A stretch of DNA of 64,000 bases from Azolla caroliniana (Eukaryota; Polypodiophyta), in contig JBHGNT010000014.1 in NCBI GenBank assembly GCA_043228905.1, positions 8,618,001-8,682,000 on the forward strand, read 5' to 3'. Within the stretch, counting starts at the first letter, position 1. Every line of letters starts with the position of its first letter. Below are positions 62,829 to 64,000 of the stretch, piece after piece. The notes beneath the pieces are model-generated. The model was given only the letters and a program-made list of their open reading frames with translations, was not told where the DNA came from and ran no database searches. The translations under genes and the position numbers were made by a program.

Positions 62829-63841
62829 CATGGTTGTTTACGTACCTGTATTTAACGTTTAAATACGTATAGTACCTCATCATTTGTATAGTACGTACTA
62901 TACCTCAATGTTGTTCAGTCAAATATCATCATGTACATTTGTCCAATACAGTATTTAACGTATTTATAAAAAAACAGGTATAATACGTATTTATAAAGAA
63001 AAAAAACCCTAACAAAAAGCAAAAGAAAAAAAAGATTTTAGTGAAAAAGAAGCCAAAGGAAGGAAGAATAGAAGAGACGACGAAGTAGTAATATACTAAG
63101 GTCTCGTTCTGTTTTTCTTATGTAGACTTTTCAAGTAATATACTAAGGTGTATCTTACTTTAAAAAAAAAAAAAAAAAAGAGACGACGATGAAGAAGAAG
63201 AAGAAGAAGAAGAAGAAGAAGAAGAAGAAGAAGAAAGAAAAGAAGACATAAACCTATCTTGAGTGTGATAATCGCAGAAGATAGAAGAAGAACAACAACA
63301 ACAAAGAAAAGAAGACATAAACCTATCTTGAGTGTGATAATCGCAGAAGATAGAAGAAGAAGAAGAAAACGAAGAAAAGAGAAACCTATCATGAGTGTGA
63401 TAATCGTAGACGATTCCTCAATCTATGAAGGTATAATTGTAAATAATTACAATTTGAAGTAGAACATCGTGATACACACTTACATTGATTATAGAATAAG
63501 GGAATATCGACATTCATATTACTACAAGTATTTTAGGATGTGAAATGTTCAAATGTCTTATATGCATTTTAGGATGTAGAACTATACTGTACAATGTACA
63601 TCACAAAATTTTGTAAACATAGATTTTTTTTTACAATATTATGGATATTTTTTAGAAAGGTAAATAATTTTCAAATTCTAGAAGTATTTAACGTACTATA
63701 CGTAAAATACGTATTTTATAAGTATTTAACATACTAAGAAAACGTATTTAACGTATTTTTAAATTGGGAGGTACTATACGGGTATTAATACGTTAAATAC
63801 GTATGGTATCCGTACCGTACCTAACGTACCTAACAACCTTG
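62829..63841. mobile_element. MITE 2, hAT-like, 1,013 bp
   Basis: Termini CATGGTTGTTTACGTACC and, reversed, CAAGGTTGTTAGGTACG; 8-bp TSD ATTTTGAC at 62821-62828 and 63842-63849. TIR-adjacent regions contain repeated GTATTTAACGT motifs. Inside are (GAA)n at about 63187-63240 and three copies of a unit with CCTATCTTGAGTGTGATAAT (starts about 63252, 63321, 63385). No transposase. Confidence 0.88.
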
Positions 63842-63849
63842 ATTTTGAC

Positions 63850-64000
63850 TCAATATGGACATTTCGAGCATACAATTGTGCCTTTCAAAATCATAAACGT
63901 GCAAGCAGTTTTCCCTCTAAGGGTCAATGATATATTTCGAGACTTCATAGAAATATTCATCATTGTTTAACTTGATGACATCTTGATCTTTGCCTAGGAT
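63850..64000 (+). pseudogene. Ty3 RT fossil, right part
   Basis: Continues the RT after MITE 2: TQYGHFEHTIVPFKIINVQ, DIFRDFIEIFIIV, LDDILIFA, the catalytic DD motif region. Runs off the window; stop near 63970. Confidence 0.8.

Overview
The window is nuclear DNA from a land plant with a large, transposon-rich genome. The evidence is a spliced gene (GT-AG introns) for a plant SMP/C2 membrane-contact protein with a 16.2-kb intron, plus stacked Ty3, Copia, LINE, MULE and hAT-type elements. The Ty3 pol style and the chromovirus-like fossils make me lean to a fern or gymnosperm rather than a grass or rosid, but that is a guess.

Left third (1-31235) is a four-element nest. The outermost is element C, a very long Ty3 element on + (its 3' LTR is 30668-31235, its 5' end lies off the left side). 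Element A (Ty3, minus; 5' LTR 16763-17224) inserted into C's integrase. Element B (Ty3, minus; 3891-13748, LTRs of 420 bp differing at one base, TSD GGCCT) inserted into A's pol. Copia element G (minus; 20886-26421, TSD GTACT) inserted into an accessory ORF of C. A and B carry, after pol, a sense third ORF for a large coiled-coil protein of unknown function. C carries, after integrase, a retropepsin-like ORF and then a damaged reading frame of roughly 1,400 codons preceded by a good splice acceptor.

Middle (31236-37933): a heat-shock-element-rich LTR-like segment, a Ty3 integrase fragment with a PPT and LTR start, and an FHY3/FAR1-type MULE (32883-37100, TSD TTTATTAA). The MULE has a transposase with one nonsense codon and also holds a small ORF for a one-pass membrane protein.

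Right half (37934-59907): one host gene on +, seven coding exons (709 codons) for an N-terminal TM + SMP + C2 protein that looks like the plant NTMC2T5 group. Intron 1 (38818-55012) holds Copia F with an inverted internal segment and a hAT-like MITE, Copia E split by Copia D, and five or so copies of one LINE family, one with a long RT ORF. Intron 4 holds further LTR, Copia and LINE scraps. Exon 3 is only 19 nt.

Right edge (59908-64000): non-coding sequence, then a decayed chromovirus-like Ty3 protease-RT interrupted by a second hAT-like MITE (62829-63841, TSD ATTTTGAC).

Most decay in these elements is by stop codons that look like C-to-T/G-to-A transitions, as expected of heavily methylated DNA. 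B is the youngest insertion seen, yet its gag and pol frames are separated by a short deletion.
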